64,000 nucleotides of DNA from an uncultured Clostridium sp. (GCA_947647595.1 CANSKZ010000010.1:1-64000), one strand, 5' to 3'. Shown: positions 18,501 to 27,990, numbered from the stretch's first letter. Notes: generated by a model from the sequence alone, not told the origin. Numbers and translations are program-made.

Positions 18501-20534
18501 TTAAGTAAATTGCTCTGTTTCTGTTTCAGCTGACATTGTCTCTGTTATTTGCTGAACATTCATTCCAAAATATTCCTCAATAATTTCTCTTACAACCTCT
18601 GCTGTATAAGAACCATGTCCCCCATTTTCTACAATAACAACAACCGCAATTTCTGGGTCATCAAATGGTGCAAATCCCACAAACCATGCATTTACATCTC
18701 CATTTGTTGTTTCTGCTGAACCTGTTTTTCCTCCTACAACAATGTCGAAATTAGAAAAAACGGAATGGGCTGTTCCTCCTTCATCTGATGTTACAGATTT
18801 CATACCTTCTAATACTGCATTTATAGTTTGTTCACTAATTTGTAAGTCTTCTGTCGCCTCTCCTTCCAGTCCTAGTTTTTTATTGGTAAACTCTCTTATT
18901 TCTGATTCTGGAACTTGTGTCCCATCGGATTTTACAACATTTTTTACAATACTTAAATCAATTTTATGCCCACCATTTGCAATCATGGATATATATTTTG
19001 CCATTTGCACAGGTGTGAAATTGTTATAGCCTTGACCAATGGCAGCAACTAATGTATCACCTACCATCCATGGCGTTCCTTTGCTTTCGGTAATCGTTCG
19101 ATTAGCCAAAATACCTGCTCTTTCGTTATATAGCTCTATTCCTGTTTTTTGTCCTAAGCCAAAATATCTGGCATATTTTTCCAAATTGTCAATTCCCATT
19201 CGATTGCTTACTTCATAAAAGAAATAGTTACACGATTTCTCTATTGCACCTGATACATTTAGTGGCCCATGTCCTCTTTTGTAACTATTATAATACCAAC
19301 AAGCAGGATGATGCGCTGCTGGATATGGACCATTATCATTGATTCTTTCTGTTGTATTTGTAACACCTGTCTCCAAAGCAGCAATAGCCGTAATCATTTT
19401 AAAAGTAGAACCTGGTGCATAAGGGCTTGAAATCGTTCGATTGTGTAGCGGATTCAATGGATTGGTATTATATTCCTTGTATTTTTCGCTACTAATACCG
19501 TTGTAGAACAGTTCTGGCTCATAGTCTGGATAGCTTGCCATTGCCAAAATTTCGCCTGTTTTCACATTAGTTACTACAACTGCACCACCTTTGGTATCAT
19601 ATCTTTGTGAAAATCCGCCTGTTCGTATTTTTTCAATATTGGTCACTAATGCCCTTTCTGTTATTTTTTGAAGGTTCGAATCAATGGTTAATACTACGTC
19701 AGCGCCACCTTTTGCTTCTTTGGCTGTGTATTCACCAGTTATTGTTCCATCAACAGACATATCAATTTGCTTTATACCATCTTCGCCTCGCAAATATTCT
19801 TCAAATACTTTTTCTGCTCCTGTTTTTCCAATTTTGTCTGTTGGTTTATATTCATAAGTATCACCACTTTTTTCCAATTCTTCTAAATCTTTTTTTTCAA
19901 TTCTTCCCATATATCCTAAAATATGTGATGCCATACTTCCTGTATAATATTTTCGAACTGGCTCTTTGACAATATTAATTCCTGTCAATTCCTGACTTCT
20001 TTCTTGCAGTTGAATCGCACTTTCTCTGGATATTTCATCTGAAATACTAATTGACTTGGTGGCAGAATATCCAATTGTTGTAATTCCATATCGTATGGTT
20101 AAAATTCTTCGAATGTCTTGAATGTCATCTGTTTTGATTTTATATTTATCTCGCATCAAATAAAATGCCTCTTCTGCTGATGCTGTTTCTGGTATCTTAT
20201 ACTTTTTCTTCCATTCTGCCAGTTTTTCGTCTGATTCAAAATGATACTCAAATGGCTCTATACTAATTGGAAATGTATCTAAATAGGTATCTCCATTATT
20301 TTCTAATATGGTTGTCATAAGCAAAATCGAAGCATTTAATTGCTCATCTTCTACTTTGGTTTTATACATTTCAAGCGAAAAACTCATATCTGTACTAACC
20401 AATACATTTCCATAGCGGTCCACAAAACTTCCTCTTGCAGCTTCTATTGTAGACTCTCTGGATAGTCTCGTATTCGAATTTTCTCGATATTCTTGTCCAT
20501 TAATAATTTGTAAATCAAATAATCGAATTAGCAC
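18501..20534 (-). CDS. mrdA: Penicillin-binding protein 2 (cell elongation transpeptidase)
   Basis: Class B PBP that cross-links peptidoglycan during elongation, working with MreC, MreD and RodA; membrane-anchored with an extracellular catalytic domain. Visible motifs are SPYAPGSTFKM (SxxK, active Ser), SCN (SxN, in EKSCNYFFYEV) and KTGSAE (KTG box). The pedestal domain motif RGSFVDRYGNVL is near residue 35. The annotated GTG at 20534 cuts into the membrane anchor: the in-frame upstream codons encode NFRFNILSVLVYIIGVI, the missing half of that helix, but no ATG, GTG or TTG lies between the GTG and an upstream in-frame TAA near 20617. A good AAGGTGAG lies just before that TAA. The true start is therefore unresolved. 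mreD lies immediately upstream and minC downstream. Confidence 0.93.
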   Translation of the reverse strand: MLIRLFDLQIINGQEYRENSNTRLSRESTIEAARGSFVDRYGNVLVSTDMSFSLEMYKTKVEDEQLNASILLMTTILENNGDTYLDTFPISIEPFEYHFESDEKLAEWKKKYKIPETASAEEAFYLMRDKYKIKTDDIQDIRRILTIRYGITTIGYSATKSISISDEISRESAIQLQERSQELTGINIVKEPVRKYYTGSMASHILGYMGRIEKKDLEELEKSGDTYEYKPTDKIGKTGAEKVFEEYLRGEDGIKQIDMSVDGTITGEYTAKEAKGGADVVLTIDSNLQKITERALVTNIEKIRTGGFSQRYDTKGGAVVVTNVKTGEILAMASYPDYEPELFYNGISSEKYKEYNTNPLNPLHNRTISSPYAPGSTFKMITAIAALETGVTNTTERINDNGPYPAAHHPACWYYNSYKRGHGPLNVSGAIEKSCNYFFYEVSNRMGIDNLEKYARYFGLGQKTGIELYNERAGILANRTITESKGTPWMVGDTLVAAIGQGYNNFTPVQMAKYISMIANGGHKIDLSIVKNVVKSDGTQVPESEIREFTNKKLGLEGEATEDLQISEQTINAVLEGMKSVTSDEGGTAHSVFSNFDIVVGGKTGSAETTNGDVNAWFVGFAPFDDPEIAVVVIVENGGHGSYTAEVVREIIEEYFGMNVQQITETMSAETETEQFT

Positions 20535-20646
20535 AATTACGCCAATAATATATACCAGAACAGATAAAATATTAAATCTGAAATTTAAATTTTGTAGTTC
20601 ATTATTTAATCTCGTTTATCTCACCTTCTTATCCATTTATTAAATC

Positions 20647-21180
20647 TTAAAAATATCTAGTTAAAATATTATTTCTTTTGAATGTTCTATCCATGCTATA
20701 TCCTGCTTTTTGAATTAATGGATAAAATAAAATGACTAGCAAAATATTATATAACACTTCAATTAACAATATTTTTATGAAGTAAAATATTTCTAATTCA
20801 AACCCTACAATAACCGAATTTAATATATAATAGCCAAATTCAAATAAAACCGTAGCTAGTGCTACCATAATAATAATGGTTATTTTATTTTCTTTTGAAA
20901 AGTTTCGGTCAAAATATGCTCCTAAATATCCTACTAAACATAGCATAACTGCCGTTATTCCAATTGACTTGCTATAAACCAAATCAATCATTAACCCTCC
21001 CATTACGCCAAAAGATATTCCTAAAGCCCCATTGGATGATAAACTTACAAACAAAATAAATATCACAAATAAATTGGGCATTACACCTGCTATTGTAAAT
21101 ACTTGGAAAAGATTCGCTTGTAAATAAAATATGATAAAAAATGTTACGATTAATAAAATGGTAATTGTCGTTTTTTTCAT
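20647..21180 (-). CDS. mreD: Rod shape-determining protein MreD
   Basis: Integral membrane component of the elongasome. The 177-aa product is almost entirely hydrophobic with five or six predicted membrane helices (for example IAGVMPNLFVIFILFVSL and GALGISFGVMGGLMIDLVYS), as expected for the family. ATG at 21180 follows GGGAGGAAATCC. It sits between mreC and mrdA in the conserved order. No mreB is seen next to it in this window. Confidence 0.92.
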   Translation of the reverse strand: MKKTTITILLIVTFFIIFYLQANLFQVFTIAGVMPNLFVIFILFVSLSSNGALGISFGVMGGLMIDLVYSKSIGITAVMLCLVGYLGAYFDRNFSKENKITIIIMVALATVLFEFGYYILNSVIVGFELEIFYFIKILLIEVLYNILLVILFYPLIQKAGYSMDRTFKRNNILTRYF

Positions 21181-21203
21181 GGATTTCCTCCCGACTAAAT
21201 AAT

Positions 21204-22019
21204 TTAATTATGAATGACTAATACGGTATCAACTGTAGAAAAGTCTACTGCTGGCTTAATCGTAGCATAACGATCGGTTATATTGGTCGTTGTTATAATT
21301 TCTTCTATTGTTCCAATCAAAATACCTTTTCGGTAAATTCCACCAATTCCAGATGTATACACATTATCTCCTTGGATTAATTCTGCATCTGTCGGAATAT
21401 AAGAAGCGCGTAGAATTTGATTATTTTCAATGGTTCCTTTGCTAATAATGCTTTGTTCTGTTGTACTAATATTACAACTTACTGTGCTTGCTGCATCAAC
21501 GATTACTTGTACTTTCGCTGTTTTATCTGTAACAGAAATAACATGTCCCACTAATCCTTTATCTGCTATGACTGTCATGTTTGGTTCAACACCGTCATTT
21601 TTTCCTACATTAAGAATTAAATCACTACTATAATTACTAACATCTCGATTAATGACATAGGCTGGAATCGTATTATAATCAGCATATTTTTGTGTTAAAT
21701 TCATGTATTCTTGTAGTGTAACATTATCTGCCTTGATACTTTCTAATTCTCTTAATTCCGTTTCTAATTTACTATTGGTTTCTTTTAACTCCTTATTTTC
21801 TTCTTGCAAATTTTCCAAACTGGTAAAATAGGCAGAATTTCCTTGTATTTTATATTTCAAGTCAGTAAATATTCTTTGAATTGGAGTTACAATAGAATTG
21901 ACAGCACTTTCTAAAAAGGATAGTTTATCATTTTTCATGTTTGATAGAAAAATCAATAAAATTAATATGATAAAAGTTATCACTCCACCTAATATATTGG
22001 ATTGCTTATTTCTGCTCAT
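21204..22019 (-). CDS. mreC: Rod shape-determining protein MreC
   Basis: Bitopic membrane protein that scaffolds peptidoglycan elongation. The 271-aa product has one N-terminal membrane helix (VITFIILILLIFLSNM), a coiled coil at about 60-100 (LENLQEENKELKETNSKLE), then the family beta domain with NYSSDLILNVGKNDGVEPNM and the DKGLVGHV motif. ATG at 22019 follows AAAGGAAATAG. It is the first of the mreC-mreD-mrdA-minC run, directly downstream of radC. mreB, which usually precedes mreC, is absent here. Confidence 0.95.
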   Translation of the reverse strand: MSRNKQSNILGGVITFIILILLIFLSNMKNDKLSFLESAVNSIVTPIQRIFTDLKYKIQGNSAYFTSLENLQEENKELKETNSKLETELRELESIKADNVTLQEYMNLTQKYADYNTIPAYVINRDVSNYSSDLILNVGKNDGVEPNMTVIADKGLVGHVISVTDKTAKVQVIVDAASTVSCNISTTEQSIISKGTIENNQILRASYIPTDAELIQGDNVYTSGIGGIYRKGILIGTIEEIITTTNITDRYATIKPAVDFSTVDTVLVIHN

Positions 22020-22070
22020 CTCTATTTCCTTTCCATTTCAAATTTGTTTAATAATCGCCCTTAGTGTTTG

Positions 22071-22751
22071 TTAAATTGCACTGTGATATTCTCCATCCCC
22101 AATGATAATGTGATCCAATAATTGAATTCCCATTAATTCGCATGACTCACAAATCTTCTTAGTAGCTTGTATATCTTCTTTGCTAGGCACAGAATTGCCA
22201 CTTGGATGATTATGCACTAAAATAATTTTTGGTATTTGCAATTTAACTGGTTCAGATAATATTTGCTTAATATCAAAAACTAATGTATTATCTTTCCCTG
22301 TTGCAATATCAATTATTTTTTGTATAATATTCTTGTTGTTTAACAAGATTAGTTTTAATACTTCTTTTTTTTCATATCTCATTTCTTGCATTAGTAAATT
22401 GGCTACATCTGCTTTTGTTTTGACGCATATTTTATTTAAATTAATTGGCTTTGACATTCGTTTTGCTATTTCGCCAATTGCTTTTAATTCAATGGCTTTG
22501 ACTTTGCCAATTCCATTAATTTTCATTAATTCGTTAATTGAAATTTCTTGTAGAAATCGTAAATCATTTTGTTTTGCATTTAAACTTAAATTCATCACTT
22601 GTCTTGCTAAATCTAAAGCTGTTTTTTCTTTGGTTCCTGTTTTTATAATGATTGCCAATAGCTCGCTGTTACTTAAAGTCTCTTCACCATAAGTAAGTAA
22701 TTTTTCATAGGGTCTTTCTGACATTGGCAATAAATTCATTTTGGTCGTCAT
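22071..22751 (-). CDS. radC: RadC-family JAMM/MPN domain protein
   Basis: RadC family, historically linked to DNA repair, function still uncertain. The 226-aa product opens with the family start LPMSERPYEKLLTYGEETLSN, has a helix-hairpin-helix at about 70-90 (INGIGKVKAIELKAI), and the JAMM metal site HNHPSGN with downstream LLDHIIIGD carrying the conserved metal-site residues. Length is normal; the C terminus after GEYHSAI is slightly short. ATG at 22751 follows AAAGGACTGAT. It is probably co-transcribed with mreC, as in many Clostridia. Confidence 0.94.
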   Translation of the reverse strand: MTTKMNLLPMSERPYEKLLTYGEETLSNSELLAIIIKTGTKEKTALDLARQVMNLSLNAKQNDLRFLQEISINELMKINGIGKVKAIELKAIGEIAKRMSKPINLNKICVKTKADVANLLMQEMRYEKKEVLKLILLNNKNIIQKIIDIATGKDNTLVFDIKQILSEPVKLQIPKIILVHNHPSGNSVPSKEDIQATKKICESCELMGIQLLDHIIIGDGEYHSAI

Positions 22752-22880
22752 ATCAGTCCTTTCTGTTCATTTATTCTCCCCCAAAATAGAATTACTGTTT
22801 TCTATTATATCGTGATAATAGAAATTTTTCAAGTAATTTTAGTACATTTTTCAAGATTTCTTAATATAATTGATAATGAA

Positions 22881-23025
22881 GTTAATATTTGTGCATACAA
22901 ATATTAACAACTAGGACTATAATGAGCATAGCTTTAACAGTCGGTTCTTAGGAAGTTAATCTTTGTATCCACAAAGATTAACAACTGGGACTGTAACAAG
23001 CACAGCTTTAACAGTCCCAGTTTTT
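22881..23025. repeat. Tandem duplicated two-hairpin element
   Basis: Two related units of about 74 bp lie in the divergent radC-mecA gap. Each begins with a perfect 12-bp hairpin (22881-22908 and 22955-22982) whose stem differs between copies by one base pair changed on both sides, a compensatory change. Each continues with a second arm pair: in unit 2 AACTGGGACTGT (22983-22994) pairs perfectly with ACAGTCCCAGTT (23011-23022), followed by T's; in unit 1 that stem is decayed. GCTTTAACAGTC is shared. The structure suggests a folded RNA or terminator-like leader upstream of mecA, or a small mobile palindrome. Confidence 0.7.
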
Positions 23026-23093
23026 CCAGAAATTTAGTATTTACTTTTTATTTAGACGTAGTATAATTAAATTATGTTTAGGAGGTTTGCCTT

Positions 23094-23681
23094 ATGAAAA
23101 TAGAGAAAGTTAATGAAAATAGAATTCGAATCACATTTAATCATTCTGATTTACAAGAAAACAATATTGATGTCCATTCCTTTATGTCCAATTCCATTGA
23201 AAGTCAAAGTTTATTTTTAACTATGTTAGATGAAGCAGAACGTGAAGTAGGCTTTATTACTGATAATTACAAACTTTCCATTGAAGCAATTGCTCTTAGC
23301 AATGGAACTTTCATCATTACAGTTACCAGAATTGAAAAAGAAGTTTTAAAATCCACACGCGTACAGGCCCATAGAAAAACTGTCACTGCCATTAATCATA
23401 CTCTTATTTATCAATTTGCAAATTTTGATGATTTTTGTAATTTCAGTAATTTTTTATCTGTTTCTTTACCAAACTTAGTCGATAAATTAAGTGAAACCAA
23501 CTCATTATATCAATATCATGATTGCTTTTTCTTAATTTTACAAAATATCGAAGATTCGTATTCCATTGCTTTATCAAGTGCCATTAGTGAATTTGCTGTA
23601 CCAATTCAAAATTCAGATTTAATGATACACAAAATCAAAGAATGTGGAAAATTAGTAACTCAAAACGTACTACATAAATGA
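23094..23681 (+). CDS. mecA: MecA-family adaptor protein
   Basis: Adaptor that delivers substrates to the ClpC-ClpP protease in Gram-positives; cytoplasmic. The 195-aa product begins MKIEKVNENRIRITFNHSDL, typical of MecA, continues with FLTMLDEAEREVGF in the N-terminal domain, and ends in a C-terminal domain of the expected alpha/beta type. ATG at 23094 follows TAGGAGGTTTGCCTT. It is monocistronic, divergent from radC behind the two-hairpin element and convergent with prfA across a palindromic terminator. It uses a TGA stop. Confidence 0.88.
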   Translation: MKIEKVNENRIRITFNHSDLQENNIDVHSFMSNSIESQSLFLTMLDEAEREVGFITDNYKLSIEAIALSNGTFIITVTRIEKEVLKSTRVQAHRKTVTAINHTLIYQFANFDDFCNFSNFLSVSLPNLVDKLSETNSLYQYHDCFFLILQNIEDSYSIALSSAISEFAVPIQNSDLMIHKIKECGKLVTQNVLHK

Positions 23682-23685
23682 AACA

Positions 23686-23710
23686 TAGGGGCGATTCGCA
23701 ATCGCCCCTA
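23686..23710. terminator. Bidirectional terminator between mecA and prfA
   Basis: An 11-bp perfect G+C-rich stem TAGGGGCGATT / AATCGCCCCTA with a three-base loop lies between convergent genes. It is strikingly richer in G+C than its surroundings and resembles dispersed palindromes seen in Clostridial genomes. Confidence 0.75.
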
Positions 23711-23716
23711 CTTCTT

Positions 23717-24778
23717 TTATTCCTCATTTCCTTTTAATTTTTCTGCTCTGTCCGTTGCAATTAAATTATCAATTAATTCATCTAAATCGCCATTTAAAAA
23801 ATTCTCAAATTGGAATATACTCATTCCAATTCTATGGTCTGTGATACGTCCTTGCGGATAATTATAAGTCCTAATTTTCTCACTTCTATCACCTGTTCCA
23901 ACTTGGCTTTTTCTTTCATTAGCAACTGCTGAATCTTGCTTTTCTTTCTCAATTTCATATAATCTTGAACGCAACATCTTCATCGCATATTCTCGATTTT
24001 GCACTTGTGACCTCTGTGTTTGACATTCTACTACAATTCCACTTGGTTCATGAATTAATCTTACAGCAGAAGAAGTTTTATTAATATGCTGTCCACCTGC
24101 TCCTGATGCTCGAAATACTTCCATTTTAATATCTGCAGGATTTAATTCAATTTCTACATCTTCTACTTCTGGAAGTACGGCTACTGTTACTGTCGAAGTG
24201 TGTATTCTTCCACTACTTTCAGTATCTGGAACACGTTGTACACGATGAACACCACTCTCAAACTTAAATCGACTATACGCACCTTTTCCTGTTATCATAA
24301 ACGTAATTTCTTTGTAACCACCAAGTTCTGTCGCATTTTCATTAACAATATCCAATTTCCAATGTTTTCTTTCTGCATACATTGAATACATTCTAAAAAG
24401 TGTTCCTGCAAATAGCGCCGCTTCTTCTCCTCCAGCACCTGACCTGATTTCACAAATAACGTTATTATCATCATTAGGGTCTTTGGGAATTAAAAGAAAT
24501 TTTAATTCTTCTTCGATTTTAGGTAAGTTTTCTTTTGCCTCTTCAAAATCCACACTTGCCAATTCTTTTAGTTCTGGGTCATTTAGCATTTCTTTTGCTT
24601 CTTCCATTTGTTGTTTTACTTTTTTATATTCTCGATATTTTCCTACTACATCTTCTAAACTTCCGTGCTCTTTCATTAATTTTTGCCATTCCGATTGATT
24701 TGAAATCACTTCTGGATCACTAATCAACTGATTTAATTCTTCATATCTTTTTTCCACACCTTCTAATTTTTGAAACAT
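23717..24778 (-). CDS. prfA: Peptide chain release factor 1
   Basis: Terminates translation at UAA and UAG. The 353-aa product carries the hydrolysis motif GGQ in [17 protein letters not shown], the upstream [16 protein letters not shown] motif, and the PxT-type tripeptide anticodon region around [16 protein letters not shown]. Length is normal for RF1 (about 355). ATG at 24778 follows AGAAAGGAATGATAAA. Its presence matters here because stop-codon use is otherwise conventional (TAA, TAG and TGA all end intact genes), so the frame breaks are not explained by altered stops. Confidence 0.97.
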   Translation of the reverse strand: MFQKLEGVEKRYEELNQLISDPEVISNQSEWQKLMKEHGSLEDVVGKYREYKKVKQQMEEAKEMLNDPELKELASVDFEEAKENLPKIEEELKFLLIPKDPNDDNNVICEIRSGAGGEEAALFAGTLFRMYSMYAERKHWKLDIVNENATELGGYKEITFMITGKGAYSRFKFESGVHRVQRVPDTESSGRIHTSTVTVAVLPEVEDVEIELNPADIKMEVFRASGAGGQHINKTSSAVRLIHEPSGIVVECQTQRSQVQNREYAMKMLRSRLYEIEKEKQDSAVANERKSQVGTGDRSEKIRTYNYPQGRITDHRIGMSIFQFENFLNGDLDELIDNLIATDRAEKLKGNEE

Positions 24779-24818
24779 TTTATCATTCCTTTCTGCTGAT
24801 ATTATACACTAATTTTTT

Positions 24819-26417
24819 CTAATTTTCAAGGTTTATTAAATGATATTCTATTTTTAATCGATTTAATACTTGTTCTTCTCGATTACTACACGTAAAAATC
24901 AAAATTTGATAATCGTAATTTTGGTCTTGCAAATAGCATAAAATATTTTTTAGACGATTTTCATCAAAAAAAGCAAAGGTTTCATCCAAAAAAATAGGCA
25001 ATTTTTCCTTTGAAATTTCTGCTAAAATACTTAATCTTAAAGCCAAATACATTTCATCAATGGTACCAATACTTAATCTATCCACTGGCATATAAGTACC
25101 ATTTTCCACTTCAATGTACAATCCTTTTTCATCATTTACAACTACATTTTTATATTTCTCGTTTGTCAAACTGGAAGTAATTTCACACAATTTCTGTTCA
25201 AATTTCGGACTCAAATGATGTTTCATTTCATCATACGCATTTTGTAAACATTCTTTTGCAATTTCAAAAGATACATTTAAAGAAACTAATTCCTCTTTGA
25301 TGCAATTTTGCTCTTCTATTTCCTCTTCTATTCTTGCTAATTGTTCTAATTTTTCATCGAGATTCGCTTTTTCTGAGTCTAAAATATGATTTTTAAACTG
25401 CAAATGGCTGATTTCCTCTTCTATTTTTTCAATCTCTTTTTCAATTTTTGAAATATCGAAATTCGAATTTCCCATTCTTGTATTTTGACGTATTTTCAAA
25501 ATTCCAAAAATATTTAGCCCCAAAATGATAGCTGGAATTATTGCAAACAATTTATTTTGCACAATTACCAATAGCAAAACTAAAATGAGTATCAAAACTA
25601 ACATCATTCCTATTCCGCTTTTCATTTTAAGTTGCATTTCTATATTTTTAATTTTGTCATCATTTACAACTTGCTTACTTTCCTTTAGCCTTTGCTTTTT
25701 TTCTTGTAATTCAGTTATCTTAGCTTTTATTTGTTCCTTTTCAGTTTCCTGATGAACAGAATTTTCTTGACACTCTTTTAACTTTTGCTTTTGTTCCTCT
25801 AATTTATTCAAGTTACTAATTACGACATTGATTGGTTTTTGCCTAGTTCGTTCTGTACCAATTCTCTCATTTTGTAATTTATTTAACTTGTCCATCGATT
25901 TCTTAAACGAGATAGTATCATCACCAGAAGACACTAAATTGCTAATTCTTTGAACCATTGCATCCGTATCTGTTTTTCCAAGTTTCACTTCTTGTTGTCG
26001 CATCATAACTGTATTACAAAATGACATTTCATCAATTCCAATTTGCTCCTCTAAAAATCGGATTCCTTTTGCTTTATCAATTGCAAATTCTTTGGAAATA
26101 TCTTCATTTGCTTTATAAATAATCGGACTTTTCTTTTTAAAATCACGGAAAACTTCATATTGTTCATTATTATCCAATGTATATTTTATCTTTCCTGAGA
26201 ATTCCGAATTATCCCAAGGTTTGTAGCGGTCGAAATCAGGAATATCTTTGCCATTTTTATTTTTCGCTATTCCATACAAAATTGATTCTATAAACTTCAA
26301 AATGGTTGATTTTCCAGATTCATTTTCGCCATAAATAATATTGATTCCGTCTTTTAATTCTATTTCTTTATTTTTTATTTTTCCAAATCCATTAATTTTT
26401 ATTGCATCAATTTTCAA
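24819..26417 (-). CDS. YhaN/SbcC-like SMC-family ATPase with membrane segment
   Basis: Partner ATPase of the Mre11-type nuclease encoded immediately upstream (12-base gap). The 532-aa product has Walker A GENESGKST at about 30-38, a Q-loop region (MMRQQEVKLGKTD), a short coiled coil interrupted at about 270-310 by two hydrophobic stretches (LVLILILVLLLVIV and FAIIPAIILGLNIFGI), the signature segment DRLSIGTIDEMYLALRLSI and Walker B LPIFLDETFAFFD. The membrane pair in the coil and small size fit YhaN of Bacillus rather than classical SbcC. Role: DNA end processing or repair. ATG at 26417 follows AGAAGGTGAAAATT. Confidence 0.85.
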   Translation of the reverse strand: MKIDAIKINGFGKIKNKEIELKDGINIIYGENESGKSTILKFIESILYGIAKNKNGKDIPDFDRYKPWDNSEFSGKIKYTLDNNEQYEVFRDFKKKSPIIYKANEDISKEFAIDKAKGIRFLEEQIGIDEMSFCNTVMMRQQEVKLGKTDTDAMVQRISNLVSSGDDTISFKKSMDKLNKLQNERIGTERTRQKPINVVISNLNKLEEQKQKLKECQENSVHQETEKEQIKAKITELQEKKQRLKESKQVVNDDKIKNIEMQLKMKSGIGMMLVLILILVLLLVIVQNKLFAIIPAIILGLNIFGILKIRQNTRMGNSNFDISKIEKEIEKIEEEISHLQFKNHILDSEKANLDEKLEQLARIEEEIEEQNCIKEELVSLNVSFEIAKECLQNAYDEMKHHLSPKFEQKLCEITSSLTNEKYKNVVVNDEKGLYIEVENGTYMPVDRLSIGTIDEMYLALRLSILAEISKEKLPIFLDETFAFFDENRLKNILCYLQDQNYDYQILIFTCSNREEQVLNRLKIEYHLINLEN

Positions 26418-26429
26418 ATTTTCACCTTC

Positions 26430-27502
26430 TTACATAACTTCCAATCCGATTTCAATTGCTTTCTTAATTTGTTCTTCCGAATAATTGCTATTTTGATACT
26501 TCTTAATTACTTCCCTGACAAAAATTCCTCGCAAATTATTTTCTTTTGCAATTTCTTCAATATCATAATTAGTTTGTGTCTTGTCTTTTACTTTCAAAAT
26601 GTTTTCTTGGCAAATCAATTTCAAAATTTCTCTTGCATGGATATCAAATTGTAGATTTCCAACTAAAACAATTTCATACATATGATTTTTTTCTAAATTT
26701 AACTGACAGATTTCTTCTACTAAATCTTCTTGACTTAGTAAATTATTTACCCATACATTCTTTTTTTCAAAAATTCTTTCATCTAATTTAACAAATTGTG
26801 TTTGCAATCCTCTCTTCGTAATCTCTCCGCACCATCATTCCATGCTCTCCTAATTCATCAAATCCAAACGAAATTGGCGAACCAGGATACACTACTTTGC
26901 CATTTTCACTAATATAATTTTTATGAATATGTCCCATTGCCACATAATCAAATTTCAAAGCATTTATTTGAGATTCTGTTATCGGATGATAGCTAAAACC
27001 GATTTTTGTCTCTAGCGCCATTTAAATCGCAATGTGTTACTAATACATTCAGTTTGTCTGGATTCTTAATTTTCATTTGCTCAATCATTGATTCATTCTG
27101 AAAAAAATCCGTGAATGCTGTTAGATAAATATCCTCTTCTGATTCTTCTATCACTTCCATTTTATCTTTACAAATATGTACATTTTCATTCCAAGCAAAA
27201 TCAGCATAGTACGAATTTTTTATATAAGGATCATGGTTTCCGGGACTAATTAATATCTTTGTATTTTGAATTTCTTGGAATTGACTATTAATAAACTCAA
27301 TCGTTGATTTTCTGATATATTCCTGTTCATATAAATCACCTGCAATCAACAAATATTCAATTTCATTTTGTTTGATATAATCTATTATTTTTCGAAATGC
27401 TTCTCTTTGCTCTAATCTTCTGACATCCCCCAGATGATTGACTGTTTTCAAACCAGTAAATGGGCTATCAAAATGCATATCTGCTATATGAACAAATTTC
27501 AC
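26430..27502 (-). CDS. SbcD/YhaO-like Mre11-family nuclease, split by two CGG +1 frameshifts
   Basis: Metallophosphoesterase exonuclease subunit that pairs with the downstream YhaN-like ATPase. Start GTG at 27502 with AAGGGAGTGA upstream. Phosphoesterase motifs are HIADMHFDSPF, LIAGDLYE and SPGNHDPY. Frame 0 stops after NGARDKNRF; +1 at CGG (27001-26999) gives RDKNGFSYHPITES, then MGHIHK, the last metal motif. A second stop is passed by +1 at CGG (26829-26827), giving MMVGEITKRGLQTQFVKLDE and running to TAA at 26430. The joined protein is about 356 aa, the expected size. Without both shifts the GHIHK motif and the capping domain would be lost. An A-run slip could explain the first break, but CGG explains both. 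Confidence 0.85.
26827..26829 (-). other. CGG +1 frameshift site 2 in the SbcD/YhaO-like gene
   Basis: Context GTG CGG AGA. Skipping C gives GTG GGA GAG ATT ACG, restoring MMVGEITKRGLQ. The frame-0 stop is 13 codons downstream. Confidence 0.8.
26999..27001 (-). other. CGG +1 frameshift site 1 in the SbcD/YhaO-like gene
   Basis: Context AAT CGG TTT TAG. Skipping C gives AAT GGT TTT AGC, restoring KNGFSYHPITES before MGHIHK. The frame-0 stop is two codons downstream. Confidence 0.8.
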
Positions 27503-27606
27503 AAAATCACTCCCTTTTTTATTTGCTTTTGATTTTATCATAAATATTCTTTCGAGTCAACAAAAACATGAAAATTTGTTCGGTACTTTGGTTTCGAATT
27601 CTTCTA

Positions 27607-27635
27607 TTGCAATTATGCTTTTTTCATGTTATAAT
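27607..27635 (+). promoter_or_regulatory. Sigma-A promoter of the first small cassette
   Basis: TTGCAA, 17-bp spacer, TATAAT, 28 bases upstream of the 27663 start codon. Confidence 0.7.
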
Positions 27636-27662
27636 TATAATATTAATTATTGGAGGTGCAAC

Positions 27663-27983
27663 ATGGAAGAATACAAATTAAAAGTATTATTAAAGGAACG
27701 GTCATACATCGTAATCATCCAGAAAAAGCAATATGGATTTTGGACTACTATTGGCAATTTCAGAATCCGTGAACAGAATCTTTTGGTAATGGACAAACAT
27801 GAAAACTGGAGAGAAGTAACAAGTTTGACTAACTTAGAAACTTTCTGGAAAATTACGCGTGCAAAAATTGCGGATTTTTACAGAATAACGCAGGATGCTC
27901 TTTCTTACATTACCGATTCTGACTTTATCACATCATCTGAAGAAACTGGATTACATTTTCTCATCTATGTAAACGAATATTAA
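27663..27983 (+). CDS. Cassette-like 106-aa protein of unknown function (carries an in-frame CGG)
   Basis: Function unknown. ATG at 27663 with TTGGAGG and a six-base spacer. The product is a soluble, aromatic-rich protein (MEEYKLKVLLKERSYIVII...). It has its own promoter and a G+C-rich terminator. It shares its start context (GGAGGTGCA then ATGGAA..AATAC) and its 3' flank (TAAGCACA then GGACGCC hairpin) with the 32259-32567 gene, so the two look like a related cassette family. Codon 13 is CGG (27699-27701) in frame as Arg; a +1 shift there would end the product after about 16 residues. More CAG, ATC and CGT codons than neighbours suggest recent acquisition. Confidence 0.6.
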   Translation: MEEYKLKVLLKERSYIVIIQKKQYGFWTTIGNFRIREQNLLVMDKHENWREVTSLTNLETFWKITRAKIADFYRITQDALSYITDSDFITSSEETGLHFLIYVNEY

Positions 27984-27990
27984 GCACATA

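Noticed and set aside
22881..23025. CRISPR-like repeats
   Set aside because: Only two units, each self-complementary over its length, without spacers of uniform size or cas genes.
23679..23681. Reassignment of TGA as a sense codon
   Set aside because: TGA ends intact genes such as mecA and trmFO at the expected family length, and the frame breaks also end at TAA and TAG.
26995..27005. Frame break in the SbcD-like gene explained by an A-run (AAAAA) slip
   Set aside because: Removing one A also restores the frame, but the same gene's second break and all the other breaks have no homopolymer; CGG explains all eight.
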